From assembly GCA_013042895.1 (NCBI GenBank), contig JABDPD010000325.1, positions 1 through 7,935 of the forward strand: 7,935 nucleotides of DNA. The letters are read 5' to 3'. The translations under genes were made by a program, and so were the position numbers. Origin of the DNA: Boseongicola sp. GTDB taxonomy: Bacteria; Pseudomonadota; Alphaproteobacteria; Rhodobacterales; Rhodobacteraceae. The notes below the pieces were generated by a model. That model was not told where the DNA came from. It worked only from the letters and a program-made list of their open reading frames with translations, and made no database searches. Below, piece after piece: positions 1-6,629 of the stretch. The first letter of the stretch is position 1. Every line of letters starts with the position of its first letter.

Positions 1-383
1 GCCTCCAATGTCCATGTCGCATCCTTGTGCTCCACAAACGCTTCAAACCGCTCAAATTCGTCCCACGTCAGAAGCAAACCCGTGGTCTCATGAATGATCA
101 CCATCAACCCTTCGCCCGGCGCATCCATCTTTAAAGCAGGCCTATCCCCAAGCCTCACTTCAACCGGCGCGATCTTTCCTCCAATTGCATAGTCAAACCT
201 CTCGAAGCTACGCGGCAAAAACGCTTGCGAATTCCCCTCAAAGTCCTGTCCCACAATCAAAGCCGCCGCGACTGTGTCCGAGGTCGAAACGAGATGTTTG
301 TCCGGAGAAATCCAGAATTCGTGGGCCTTGGCGGCGAACGACATACATGCCAAAGAAGCAGCAAGAATGAGGATTTTATACAT
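1..383 (-). CDS. DUF4198-type secreted protein, N-terminal part (runs off the left edge)
   Basis: Reading leftwards from the ATG at 383-381 gives 127 codons with no stop before the window edge, so the C-terminus is missing. The first 20 residues form a signal peptide: Lys3, a hydrophobic core, then A-K-A at 18-20. The mature chain would begin HEFWISP at residue 21. A His-Glu-Phe-Trp-[Ile/Leu]-x-Pro start right after a signal peptide is typical of DUF4198 (PF10670), a periplasmic family once loosely labelled as nickel-uptake NikM-like and often found near metal genes. Cys13 lies in S-L-A-C, a poor lipobox, so a soluble periplasmic protein is more likely than a lipoprotein. Family members are usually about 250 residues, so roughly half is present. 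It diverges from the HupE/UreJ_2 gene, with the two start codons overlapping. The ribosome site is weak (GAAAG about 7 nt upstream). The family is fairly sure; the substrate is unknown. Confidence 0.8.
   Translation of the reverse strand, partial: MYKILILAASLACMSFAAKAHEFWISPDKHLVSTSDTVAAALIVGQDFEGNSQAFLPRSFERFDYAIGGKIAPVEVRLGDRPALKMDAPGEGLMVIIHETTGLLLTWDEFERFEAFVEHKDATWTLE
368..372 (+). promoter_or_regulatory. Shine-Dalgarno deciding the HupE/UreJ_2 start
   Basis: TGAGG lies 9 nt upstream of ATG 382 and is the best ribosome-binding match in this stretch. It lies inside the coding sequence of the divergent DUF4198 gene. It favours 382 over the in-frame starts at 274, 367 and GTG 418. The GTG at 418 would leave a signal peptide without positive charge at its N-terminus. 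Confidence 0.5.
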
Positions 384-1824
384 GTTGCACTTTCAAGATC
401 ATTATCACCAGATCAGGGTGGCTCTGCTTGCGCTGCTGTCAACCCTGCTCGTGGTCACAAACGCGCGCGCGCACGAAGTACAGCCAACGATCGCTGACCT
501 GACAATCAACCAGAGCGACGTCGAGGTCGTGCTTGATTGGGTGCTGGAAGCCCCTATTGCCGGTCTCGATCTCGAGGGTGTTCAGGATATCAACACCGCA
601 GAAGGCGCTGAAGACTATGACGCGTTGCGTCAACTCCCCCCCGCCGCGCTCGAAACCGCCTTCCGCGATGCCTGGCCGACGATTTCCCAAGGCATTGGCC
701 TTCACGCAGGCGACGAGACCCTTCCACTAAACATCGCCGGCCTCACAATCCTCGACGTAGAAAACTTCGAACTCGCTCGCCACTCACAGGTCATCCTCTC
801 CGCTGCTTTGCCGGAAGGCGACACAGCTGTCACACTGTCATGGGCCTCTGAATTCGGCCCAATTGTCGTGCGTCAGCAAGGAATTGAGAACGGATACACA
901 ACTTTCCTCTCTGCAGGCGGCACCACCGACCCGATCCCTCGCACCGGTGGCGACGACCAAACCGGCGGCCAAGCCTTTGTCGAATACATCGGCGTCGGTT
1001 TCGATCACATTATTCCGCTCGGCCTAGATCATATCCTCTTCGTACTTGGCCTGTTTTTCCTCGCACTCAGGATCGGTCCCCTCCTGTGGCAAATCTCAGC
1101 GTTCACGCTGGCCCACACTGTCACACTGGCGCTCGGTAGCCTTGGGATCATCAAAATATCCCCCGACATCGTCGAACCACTTATCGCGGCCTCGATCGTT
1201 TACGTTGGCGTTGAGAATGTGCTCTCGCGCGGCCTGACCCCATGGCGTCCTTTCGTAATCTTCGCTTTCGGTCTGCTGCACGGCCTCGGCTTTGCCAGCG
1301 TGCTCAGTGATTTCGGCCTCGGCGGTACGCATTTCGTCCCCAAACTTATCGGTTTCAATGTCGGCGTGGAGATCGGCCAGATCGCTGTAATTGCTGCCGC
1401 TTTTGTGACCCTCGGTCTTTTGTTTGGCGGCCATGTTTGGTGGAGACTTCGCATCGCGAATCCGGTCTCCATTGCCATCGCCGTCATCGCGACCTTCTGG
1501 GTCTTCGAGCGCACTGGCGTCATCGACCCTGAAGGAGCATTCGCCCCCTTCGCGATGCTGACCGAAGGTGGATTCGCATCGCTGTGGACCACGATTGTGA
1601 TCGCAGCACTTGCTGCGGTCCTGACCGGCGCCGTCCTAGCTGCAAGCGGCCTCGACGCCCTGCGCGACGCCGCAGGCATCATCACGTCGTTCACCGCCTT
1701 TCTCGGCGTGGTAGCGACGTTTACATCAGGTGCATGGTTTATGACCGCCGTCATTATGGCGATTTGGATTCTCGCACTCCGCCTGCAATCGCTGGGCGGA
1801 CCTGACGCAGAAGAGACCGCATGA
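382..1824 (+). CDS. HupE/UreJ_2 family membrane protein with periplasmic N-terminal domain
   Basis: A 480-residue inner-membrane protein. Residues 1-30 form a signal peptide ending N-A-R-A, and the mature chain would start HEVQP. Residues 31 to about 200 form a soluble, probably periplasmic, beta-rich region. A multi-pass core follows at about 205-350 with the family's His/Asp motifs: FDHIIPLGLDH (H209, D216, H217), FTLAHTVTL (H245), GLLHGLGFA (H300) and GFNVGVEIGQ (323-333). HupE/UreJ proteins are linked to nickel or cobalt entry; the HupE_UreJ_2 branch (PF13795) has no settled substrate. About 130 more residues with some three or four further membrane segments follow the core. I chose ATG 382 because GAGG sits 9 nt upstream and it gives a proper signal peptide. 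ATG 367 is possible; an in-frame ATG at 274 would add a non-signal leader inside the divergent gene. The stop overlaps the start of the next gene (ATGA), implying translational coupling. Confidence 0.85.
   Translation: MLHFQDHYHQIRVALLALLSTLLVVTNARAHEVQPTIADLTINQSDVEVVLDWVLEAPIAGLDLEGVQDINTAEGAEDYDALRQLPPAALETAFRDAWPTISQGIGLHAGDETLPLNIAGLTILDVENFELARHSQVILSAALPEGDTAVTLSWASEFGPIVVRQQGIENGYTTFLSAGGTTDPIPRTGGDDQTGGQAFVEYIGVGFDHIIPLGLDHILFVLGLFFLALRIGPLLWQISAFTLAHTVTLALGSLGIIKISPDIVEPLIAASIVYVGVENVLSRGLTPWRPFVIFAFGLLHGLGFASVLSDFGLGGTHFVPKLIGFNVGVEIGQIAVIAAAFVTLGLLFGGHVWWRLRIANPVSIAIAVIATFWVFERTGVIDPEGAFAPFAMLTEGGFASLWTTIVIAALAAVLTGAVLAASGLDALRDAAGIITSFTAFLGVVATFTSGAWFMTAVIMAIWILALRLQSLGGPDAEETA
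397..406. promoter_or_regulatory. GATCATTATC: half Fur-like site and minus-strand -10-like hexamer
   Basis: On the minus strand this reads GATAATGATC. Its first nine bases equal one half of the classical Fur box, but the other half is not conserved. The GATAAT within it (406-401) is also a 5/6 match to a sigma-70 -10 element and could serve the DUF4198 gene, with a transcript start near 394. I see no good -35 at 16-18 bp. It lies inside the first codons of the HupE/UreJ_2 gene. Weak; metal control is only a possibility. Confidence 0.2.
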
Positions 1825-2573
1825 CCAAACCCATAGCTCTTGTAACCGGTGCGGCCCGCGGCATCGGTCTCGCCACCACAAAGCTCTTCCTCGACGCAGG
1901 GTGGCAGGTCGCGATGATCGATATCGACGGTCCTGAACTCAAGACCGCCGCCGCTCCATTGGACTACGTCCTTGCGGTCGAAGGTGATGTCTCCGACCCA
2001 GACGCGGTCTCAGCCATGATCGACGAAGTCACGACGAAGCTCGGCGGCATCAATGCGTTGGTCAACAACGCCGGTGTAGCCGATTTCGGACCAATGGAAG
2101 AAACAACTTTCAACCGCTGGAAGCGCGTCATGGCAAATAACCTCGACGGCCCGTTTCTCATGACACAAGCCGCAACCCCTGCCCTGAAGGCTTCCAAAGG
2201 CGCCATCGTGAACATCGCGTCAATCTCAGGCCTGCGCGCATCCACACTTCGCATTGCCTATGGCACGTCCAAAGCCGCAGTGATCCAGCTTACGCTTCAA
2301 CACGCAGTCGAACTTGGCGAATACGGCATTCGCGCCAATTGCGTCGCCCCCGGCCCGGTCCGCACAAAACTTGCTATGGCCGTCCACAGTCCCGAGATTA
2401 TCGCAGCTTATCACGATGCTTTGCCACTCAATCGATATGGCTCGGAAAGTGAAATCGCAGAAGCCATTGTTTTCCTCTGCTCCCCCCGCGCCAGCTTCAT
2501 TACAGGACAGGTTCTCGCCGCTGACGGAGGCTTTGAAGCGACAGGCATCGGCCTTCCTGCATTGCGCAAATAG
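1821..2573 (+). CDS. Classical short-chain dehydrogenase/reductase (SDR), probably NAD-dependent
   Basis: A cytoplasmic 250-residue oxidoreductase with every hallmark of a classical SDR. It has the glycine-rich cofactor loop TGAARGIG (9-16), acidic Asp34 at the end of the second strand (which favours NAD(H) over NADP(H)), Asp56-Val57, NNAG (82-85), structural Asn107, and the catalytic Ser134, Tyr147 and Lys151 (YGTSK). The C-terminal ITGQVLAADGG stretch is also typical. Length is normal for the family. The FabG-like fold does not fix the substrate; a secondary alcohol or 3-oxo/3-hydroxy compound is the usual range. The ATG at 1821 overlaps the stop of the HupE/UreJ_2 gene by 4 nt, so the two are almost certainly co-transcribed and probably translationally coupled, with AGAAGAGA just upstream as ribosome site. 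No functional link between the partners is evident, so co-expression may be incidental. Family very sure; role unknown. Confidence 0.93.
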   Translation: MTKPIALVTGAARGIGLATTKLFLDAGWQVAMIDIDGPELKTAAAPLDYVLAVEGDVSDPDAVSAMIDEVTTKLGGINALVNNAGVADFGPMEETTFNRWKRVMANNLDGPFLMTQAATPALKASKGAIVNIASISGLRASTLRIAYGTSKAAVIQLTLQHAVELGEYGIRANCVAPGPVRTKLAMAVHSPEIIAAYHDALPLNRYGSESEIAEAIVFLCSPRASFITGQVLAADGGFEATGIGLPALRK

Positions 2574-2583
2574 CCACGCATCA

Positions 2584-2612
2584 CTGACCAAATATTCCAA
2601 CACCCTTATATC
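2584..2612 (+). promoter_or_regulatory. Candidate sigma-70-type promoter for the LytR_C-like gene
   Basis: CTGACC (2584-2589) and TATATC (2607-2612) are separated by 17 bp, each matching consensus at 4 of 6 positions. They sit in the 104-bp gap after the SDR gene and would place the transcript start about 60 nt before ATG 2678. The gap contains no convincing terminator, only a 4-bp CCCG/CGGG dyad near 2618, so read-through from the upstream genes is also possible. Confidence 0.35.
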
Positions 2613-2677
2613 ATTACCCGAATCGGGGCATGATGGAGCGTCCGTAGCATCTGCGTCGGGCGTGGTGGGATAGTGAT

Positions 2678-3823
2678 ATGAGTAACCGTACAAACCCCAA
2701 TTTTGGCCCAAGATCAGGAGGCGAAGCGCCAAAGCGCGCACGCCAAATGACAGTCTATGACCGCCTGGAAGACGCCCGAAAACGTCGACGTGAGCTGCTC
2801 GCCAAAGGCGACGGCCCCGATCCGCGCCCACTTGCTATCCATCGCGCTTCAAACGAGACAACTACCCCAACACAACGTGCTGCGCCGCCTGTCCCGCCAC
2901 CCGAGACGATTGCCGAGCCTTTAGCGCCAGTAATTGCCGAGACACCGGCGCGCAATATCCACCTCAAGCCCACACGCAACGCTGGCGGCTATTGGATGGG
3001 CCTTGCGCAAGCCATGGCCGCGGTCGTTATGATAGCCGTCTTGATCGCTGTATTCCGCCCCTTTGGAAACGAGCCAGAATTGCAGCCGATCGCCGCAGCG
3101 CCACTCACTCCCGAACCTGCCGTCAGCGCACCCACAGTTCCGGAACCAATAGCCGCAATCGAACCGGCCGTGCCGGATATCTCGGTCACGACCACCGGCC
3201 CTAATCAACTTGTCGCCCTCGAACCCACAGCTCTCGGGCTGACGATAGCCCCGCTCATAAGCCCATCATTCGAAGTTGTGAGAACCAGTCTAAATACATC
3301 GGAGCCCGATGAAATCCCATTCGTGCTCAATCCGAATGGCGCGCCCATTTCACCCCTGTCCACAGCGCCCGTGGCTCTGACAACAACACCTCCGATTAGG
3401 CCAACAACCCAAACAGCCCCAGCCAACCCGCAACTGGCCGAAGCCACAAACGTGGTGCTTCTCGTGCCAGACTACGTGCCTCAGGAAAACGCTGAGAATG
3501 CCATCGCCGCCGCCGCAGCTTTAGGCATTCCGGTCGATCAAACACGGCGCGCAACTGTCTCAATCAGCCGCACGAACATCCGATACTACCATGAAGAAGA
3601 CGCCGAAGCCGCGACGATCCTTGCATCTGGTATCGGTGGCATTGCCCGAGATTTCACGGATTTCACGCCCCCGCCAAGCCCGGGTGTCATCGAGGTCTGG
3701 CTGGAAGGCCGCGGCGGAAGTAGCTCAAATCGTGGCTCGGCCACAGCGCGTGGTATCGAAGCTGATCTGGCAGCCCTGAGAAACAGCATCGCCCGGGCGC
3801 TCAGTGCCGCCACGGGCAACTAA
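2678..3823 (+). CDS. Membrane-anchored protein with Pro-rich linker and LytR_C-like C-terminal domain
   Basis: I know of no established function. The 381 residues divide into four parts. Residues 1-104 are a charged, probably cytoplasmic tail with a basic helix (EDARKRRREL, 31-40) and a Pro-rich part. Residues about 105-126 form one membrane span, followed by RPFG. Residues about 131-255 form a low-complexity Pro/Ala/Thr-rich linker, likely periplasmic. Residues about 258-345 form a compact domain (VVLLVPDYV, then a helix, then TNIRYYHEEDAEAATILA and later GVIEVWLEGRG). The alternating strand/helix order and the 'I-R-Y' then 'A-A-x-x-L-A' pattern resemble the LytR_C domain (PF13399), found at the end of some cell-wall proteins; this is recognition by eye. 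The layout suggests an envelope protein reaching through the periplasm. The start is supported by GGTGGGA 7 nt upstream. It faces hemF tail to tail, 10 nt between stops. The gene is sure; the domain call is moderate. Confidence 0.75.
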   Translation: MSNRTNPNFGPRSGGEAPKRARQMTVYDRLEDARKRRRELLAKGDGPDPRPLAIHRASNETTTPTQRAAPPVPPPETIAEPLAPVIAETPARNIHLKPTRNAGGYWMGLAQAMAAVVMIAVLIAVFRPFGNEPELQPIAAAPLTPEPAVSAPTVPEPIAAIEPAVPDISVTTTGPNQLVALEPTALGLTIAPLISPSFEVVRTSLNTSEPDEIPFVLNPNGAPISPLSTAPVALTTTPPIRPTTQTAPANPQLAEATNVVLLVPDYVPQENAENAIAAAAALGIPVDQTRRATVSISRTNIRYYHEEDAEAATILASGIGGIARDFTDFTPPPSPGVIEVWLEGRGGSSSNRGSATARGIEADLAALRNSIARALSAATGN

Positions 3824-3826
3824 CAC

Positions 3827-3849
3827 AGCTAAGTCAAACCCACTTCGCT
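3827..3849. terminator. Imperfect hairpin at the convergent gene junction
   Basis: AGCTAAGT (3827-3834) can pair with ACTTCGCT (3842-3849) across a 7-nt loop: 7 of 8 pairs, with one T-C mismatch. An outer dyad TGCCGCC (3805-3811) / GGCGGCA (3853-3859) encloses it. The hairpin overlaps the hemF stop codon and fills the 10-nt gap between the two convergent genes, where a shared bidirectional terminator would be expected. Neither side has a T-run, so intrinsic termination is doubtful. Confidence 0.25.
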
Positions 3850-4727
3850 AGCGGCGGCAAACTCATCAGCACCGCATTCGCGTCATGCCCGGTCTCCAGG
3901 CCGAATTTCGTGCCGCGGTCATAGACCAAATTGTACTCAGCATAGAGCCCGCGATGCACAAGCTGCCTGTGCTTGTCTGCCTCCGTCCACGGCGTGTTTC
4001 GACGCCGCTCAACCAAAGGCAGATAAGCCCGTAGAAACGCGCGACCAACATCCTGCGTGAAGGCAAAGTCCTTCTCCCAGTCACCGGTGTTACGATCGTC
4101 GTAAAAGATCCCGCCCACACCGCGCGCACGCCCTCGATGCGGCACATAGAAATACTCATCCGCCCAGTCCTTCAGAGCTGGATAAATGTCTTCTCCATGC
4201 GGATCACAATGCGCCTTCTGAGTGGCGTGGAAATCGGACGTATCCTCGTCATACTCGATGCAGGGATTAAGATCAGAGCCACCTCCGAACCACCACGCAT
4301 GCGGCGTCCAGAACATCCGAGTGTTCATATGGATCGACGGCACATGCGGGTTCTGCAGATGCGCCACAAGACTGATACCGCTGGCCCAGAAGCGCGGATC
4401 ATCTGCCATGCCCGGAATGCCTTTGCGCGCCGCCATCGCCGCTTGCGCGCGCTCCCCGAGCTTGCCGTAAACACTGGAAACGTTCACTCCGATCTTCTCG
4501 AATACCCGTCCATCGCGCATCACGCTCATCAATCCGCCACCGGCATCCGAGCCATCGTCCGACGCCCGCTTGGTGTTCGTAACCTCAAACCGTCCCGCAG
4601 GTCGGTCCGCAAACGGTCCTTCGGTTTGACTGTCTTCCAGCGCCTCAAAGGCCTCAACGATCCCGTCACGCACTTCACGAAACCACGCGCTTGCCCGCGA
4701 TTTCTGGTCTTCAAACTGATCTGTCAT
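3834..4727 (-). CDS. hemF: Oxygen-dependent coproporphyrinogen III oxidase
   Basis: Catalyses the O2-dependent oxidative decarboxylation of coproporphyrinogen III to protoporphyrinogen IX in haem (and, where present, bacteriochlorophyll) synthesis; EC 1.3.3.3, a cytosolic homodimer. The 297 residues match the family's usual length of about 300 and carry its conserved blocks in order: FEKIGVNVSSVYG (76-88), NPHVPSIHMNTR (126-137), WWFGGGSDLNP (145-155), HCDPHGEDIYP (173-183), GVGGIFYDD (203-211) and EYNLVYDRGTKFGLETG (264-280), with an LPPLAKWV tail. No key block is missing. The start at 4727 has GGGAAG 4 nt upstream. It is the last of four minus-strand genes, 71 nt after the lysine-less SDR. 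I see no clear promoter in that gap, but one cannot be excluded. An oxygen-independent counterpart (HemN), common in related bacteria, is not in this window. Confidence 0.97.
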   Translation of the reverse strand: MTDQFEDQKSRASAWFREVRDGIVEAFEALEDSQTEGPFADRPAGRFEVTNTKRASDDGSDAGGGLMSVMRDGRVFEKIGVNVSSVYGKLGERAQAAMAARKGIPGMADDPRFWASGISLVAHLQNPHVPSIHMNTRMFWTPHAWWFGGGSDLNPCIEYDEDTSDFHATQKAHCDPHGEDIYPALKDWADEYFYVPHRGRARGVGGIFYDDRNTGDWEKDFAFTQDVGRAFLRAYLPLVERRRNTPWTEADKHRQLVHRGLYAEYNLVYDRGTKFGLETGHDANAVLMSLPPLAKWV

Positions 4728-4798
4728 AAAGCTTCCCGGCAGAAATTTTCAAAAGACTGGCATAAGCAACCGGAAAGGCAAAGAGGCGCCGCGCAAAT

Positions 4799-5608
4799 TT
4801 AATGCGCAGGCGCATCTACCGCATCAACCAAGGTGCGCCCGCCATCCACCGTCAGGATTTGACCTGTCATAAAGCCCGATCCGTTCGACGCCAAAAACTG
4901 CGCAACTTCAGCTAGCTCAGACGGCGCAGCAATCCGATTGAGAGGCGTCGAGTCGAGGATTTCCTCGCGAAACTCCTCATGCTCGGCCAAAGCCCCTTTC
5001 AGCGACGCGCTCATCACCGATCCAAGCGCAATCGCGTTCACCCGAATGCGATGCGGGGCAAGCGCCACCGCAAACGAGCGCGTCAGCTGATCCACTGCTG
5101 CCGAGCTTACAGAATACGCAAGCAAGTTTGGCTGCGTGCGCCGGGCTGCAATCGAAGAAAGGTTGATAATTGAGCCGACAGGTCCGTCGCTTTCGTCTTC
5201 TTCCGCCTGCTTGATCATCCGCTTGGCAAAAATCTGACAGAGCCGAAGCGAGGTCATAAGGTTCTGATTGAGAAGCGTCGTCACCGCGTCGTCGTCAGCA
5301 TTCAGCGGGTCCGCCGCCAACATCTGCCGCGAGCCGTTGACCAGAATATCCACACGATCGAACCGGTCAATCGTCGCAGACAACAGGTTCGCAACACTGA
5401 GCTTTTCTCGAAGGTCGCCAGCAAAATAGCCCGTCGTCCCCTCATCATCATCCTCAATGTCACCGATCTCGGCAATCAGCCTTTCCTCGTCCATATCTGC
5501 AAACATCACATTCGCGCCCCGCGCCACGAAATGTCGCGCAATGGCCAGTCCGACCCCGTTTGCCGCACCGGTGACAACGGCTGTTTTGCCTGCAATGGAA
5601 AATGACAT
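4799..5608 (-). CDS. Non-canonical SDR-fold protein lacking the catalytic lysine
   Basis: A 269-residue SDR-fold protein. The cofactor loop TGAANGVG (13-20) is intact, and Asp38 (FADMD) at the end of the second strand suggests NAD(H). Asn116, Ser152 (NLSSIA) and Tyr165 are in their expected places. However, the active-site motif reads YSVSS (165-169), so the catalytic Lys is Ser169 (TCG at 5104-5102). The usual NNAG is NGSR (91-94). The C-terminal MTGQILTVDGG is typical. There is an acidic insert at 50-56 (DIEDDDE) and another at 135-141. The frame is open and the codon use normal, so this does not look like a decaying pseudogene. It may bind a nucleotide without standard dehydrogenase chemistry, or use an altered mechanism. 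The start at 5608 has AAAAGGA 9 nt upstream and lies 6 nt after the methyltransferase stop, so the two are surely one transcript. Function unknown. Confidence 0.88.
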   Translation of the reverse strand: MSFSIAGKTAVVTGAANGVGLAIARHFVARGANVMFADMDEERLIAEIGDIEDDDEGTTGYFAGDLREKLSVANLLSATIDRFDRVDILVNGSRQMLAADPLNADDDAVTTLLNQNLMTSLRLCQIFAKRMIKQAEEDESDGPVGSIINLSSIAARRTQPNLLAYSVSSAAVDQLTRSFAVALAPHRIRVNAIALGSVMSASLKGALAEHEEFREEILDSTPLNRIAAPSELAEVAQFLASNGSGFMTGQILTVDGGRTLVDAVDAPAH

Positions 5609-5614
5609 GAGAGA

Positions 5615-6604
5615 CTATCCTTTTCGAGAGCGCTTCGGCGATGTGGCTTGGAAAAGTTTGAACGACGGCGTCTGGGCCAAGGGTTGAACAGAGCGGAACG
5701 TGTCTTCTAGCACGCTTTCGTAAGGCAAATGCCGGTTCGCAACAAGCCAGAGATGACCTTTGGGTTCCAGCATCGCTGCCGCAGCCCGAATGAACTCCTG
5801 CCCAAGCCGAGGGTCCGCCGCGCGCCCCTGATGGAACGGTGGGTTCATCACCACGTGATCTACTGCCGCCTTCGGATGAAACGCCAATGCATCTGCCCAA
5901 TGAAATGTCGCGCGTTCATCTGTGATGTTCTGACGGGCAGCAACCAGTGCAGGGGGGTCAGCCTCGACGAGCTCGACCGAGGTGACGCCTTCCCGCTGCA
6001 AAGCAGCGTCCGCCAAATACCCCCAACCGGCCCCCAGATCGACCACGCGCCCCTTCAGGCGCGGCGGCAAGGCTTCTGCCAAAGCGCGGCTTCCTGGATC
6101 AACGCCATCCGCCGAGAACACGCCCGCACCTGTATGAAACCGGCCTTCAACCAAACCAGGCTCAGCCGCCAGCCAATCGCCCAAACTCGCCCCGTTGACG
6201 ACAAACAGTTTGCCATGGGCCTTTGAGATCACCTCGCCCACGTCCCCGCGACGGCGTAGATCCTTCAGATAGGAATCCACCCCATCGGTCTTCTGACCGT
6301 CAACAACCAATGGCCCATTCGTAGCAGCCAAAGCAGCCGCCATAGCAGCCCGCGCCTCAGCCTTGGCACGCGGCAAACGCACCATCGCCGCCACATAGGG
6401 GCCGCCAACTTCGGTAGCCGTATCGAAGCCCTGTTTAACGAAATAGCTGTGGTCCGGGAAATGCCGCTGAATAACCTCAACCCGTTCCTTCGGCAGGTCC
6501 GAAAGATCATCACCGCGCTGGGCGCCAATCACGGCTATGCGACCCTCAGGCGCAATCTCAAACGCGCCGCTATCGAGCGCTAGGCGAAGGCGGGTTGAAT
6601 TCAT
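5615..6604 (-). CDS. RsmC-like class I SAM-dependent rRNA (guanine-N2) methyltransferase
   Basis: The 329 residues have the two-lobed layout of E. coli RsmC, which methylates G1207 of 16S rRNA: an N-terminal lobe (1 to about 155) without a complete SAM site, then a catalytic lobe. The latter opens with HTGAGVFSADGVDPGS (157-172), matching the RsmC GVFSxDGxDxGS signature. It then has SAM motif I DLGAGWGY (189-196), acidic residues at 214 and 216 after the next strand, and catalytic NPPFHQGRA (254-262), the N-P-P-F typical of N2-guanine methylation. The end (HLWLVANRHLPY, then QTPSFKLFQA) also follows RsmC. I start it at ATG 6604, 25 nt after the clpS stop. An in-frame ATG at 6679 would add 25 residues that merely read the 3' end of clpS in another frame. 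The ribosome site at 6604 is weak. The related RlmG (23S rRNA) cannot be excluded, so I give no symbol. Confidence 0.85.
   Translation of the reverse strand: MNSTRLRLALDSGAFEIAPEGRIAVIGAQRGDDLSDLPKERVEVIQRHFPDHSYFVKQGFDTATEVGGPYVAAMVRLPRAKAEARAAMAAALAATNGPLVVDGQKTDGVDSYLKDLRRRGDVGEVISKAHGKLFVVNGASLGDWLAAEPGLVEGRFHTGAGVFSADGVDPGSRALAEALPPRLKGRVVDLGAGWGYLADAALQREGVTSVELVEADPPALVAARQNITDERATFHWADALAFHPKAAVDHVVMNPPFHQGRAADPRLGQEFIRAAAAMLEPKGHLWLVANRHLPYESVLEDTFRSVQPLAQTPSFKLFQATSPKRSRKG
5618..5624 (-). promoter_or_regulatory. Shine-Dalgarno of the lysine-less SDR, inside the methyltransferase 3' end
   Basis: AAAAGGA on the minus strand, 9 nt before ATG 5608, is a strong match. It overlaps the last codons of the methyltransferase gene, so ribosomes finishing that gene stop next to the new start. 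This supports coupled translation. Confidence 0.6.
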
Positions 6605-6629
6605 GCTCGGACCAGACGCGAAGCGCGCC

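Noticed and set aside
274..381. Longer N-terminus for the HupE/UreJ_2 protein from ATG 274
   Set aside because: The added 36 residues lie wholly antisense to the DUF4198 signal peptide and mature start, do not look like an export signal, and would bury the real signal peptide.
384..392. Nine-base repeat GTTGCACTT at 384-392 and 7766-7774
   Set aside because: Matches of this length are expected many times by chance in about 8 kb, and the flanks do not extend it.
1200..1754. 184-codon open frame on the minus strand opposite the HupE/UreJ_2 gene
   Set aside because: Its composition is rich in Ala, Pro, Arg and Ser, with no recognisable domain. The plus-strand frame has clear family motifs throughout, so this is a shadow of G+C-rich codons.
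2574..2665. CCACGC (2574-2579) / GCGTGG (2660-2665) inverted repeat flanking the spacer
   Set aside because: The arms are only 6 bp with an 80-nt gap, and the second arm lies next to the ribosome site. No T-run or structure supports a terminator or attachment site.
2226..2831. 201-codon minus-strand open frame crossing the SDR 3' end and the next gene's start
   Set aside because: It spans two real plus-strand genes and the spacer with its candidate promoter, and has no recognisable motif.
4137..4802. 221-codon plus-strand open frame opposite hemF
   Set aside because: It is entirely antisense to well-conserved hemF blocks, is rich in Arg and His, and has no domain.
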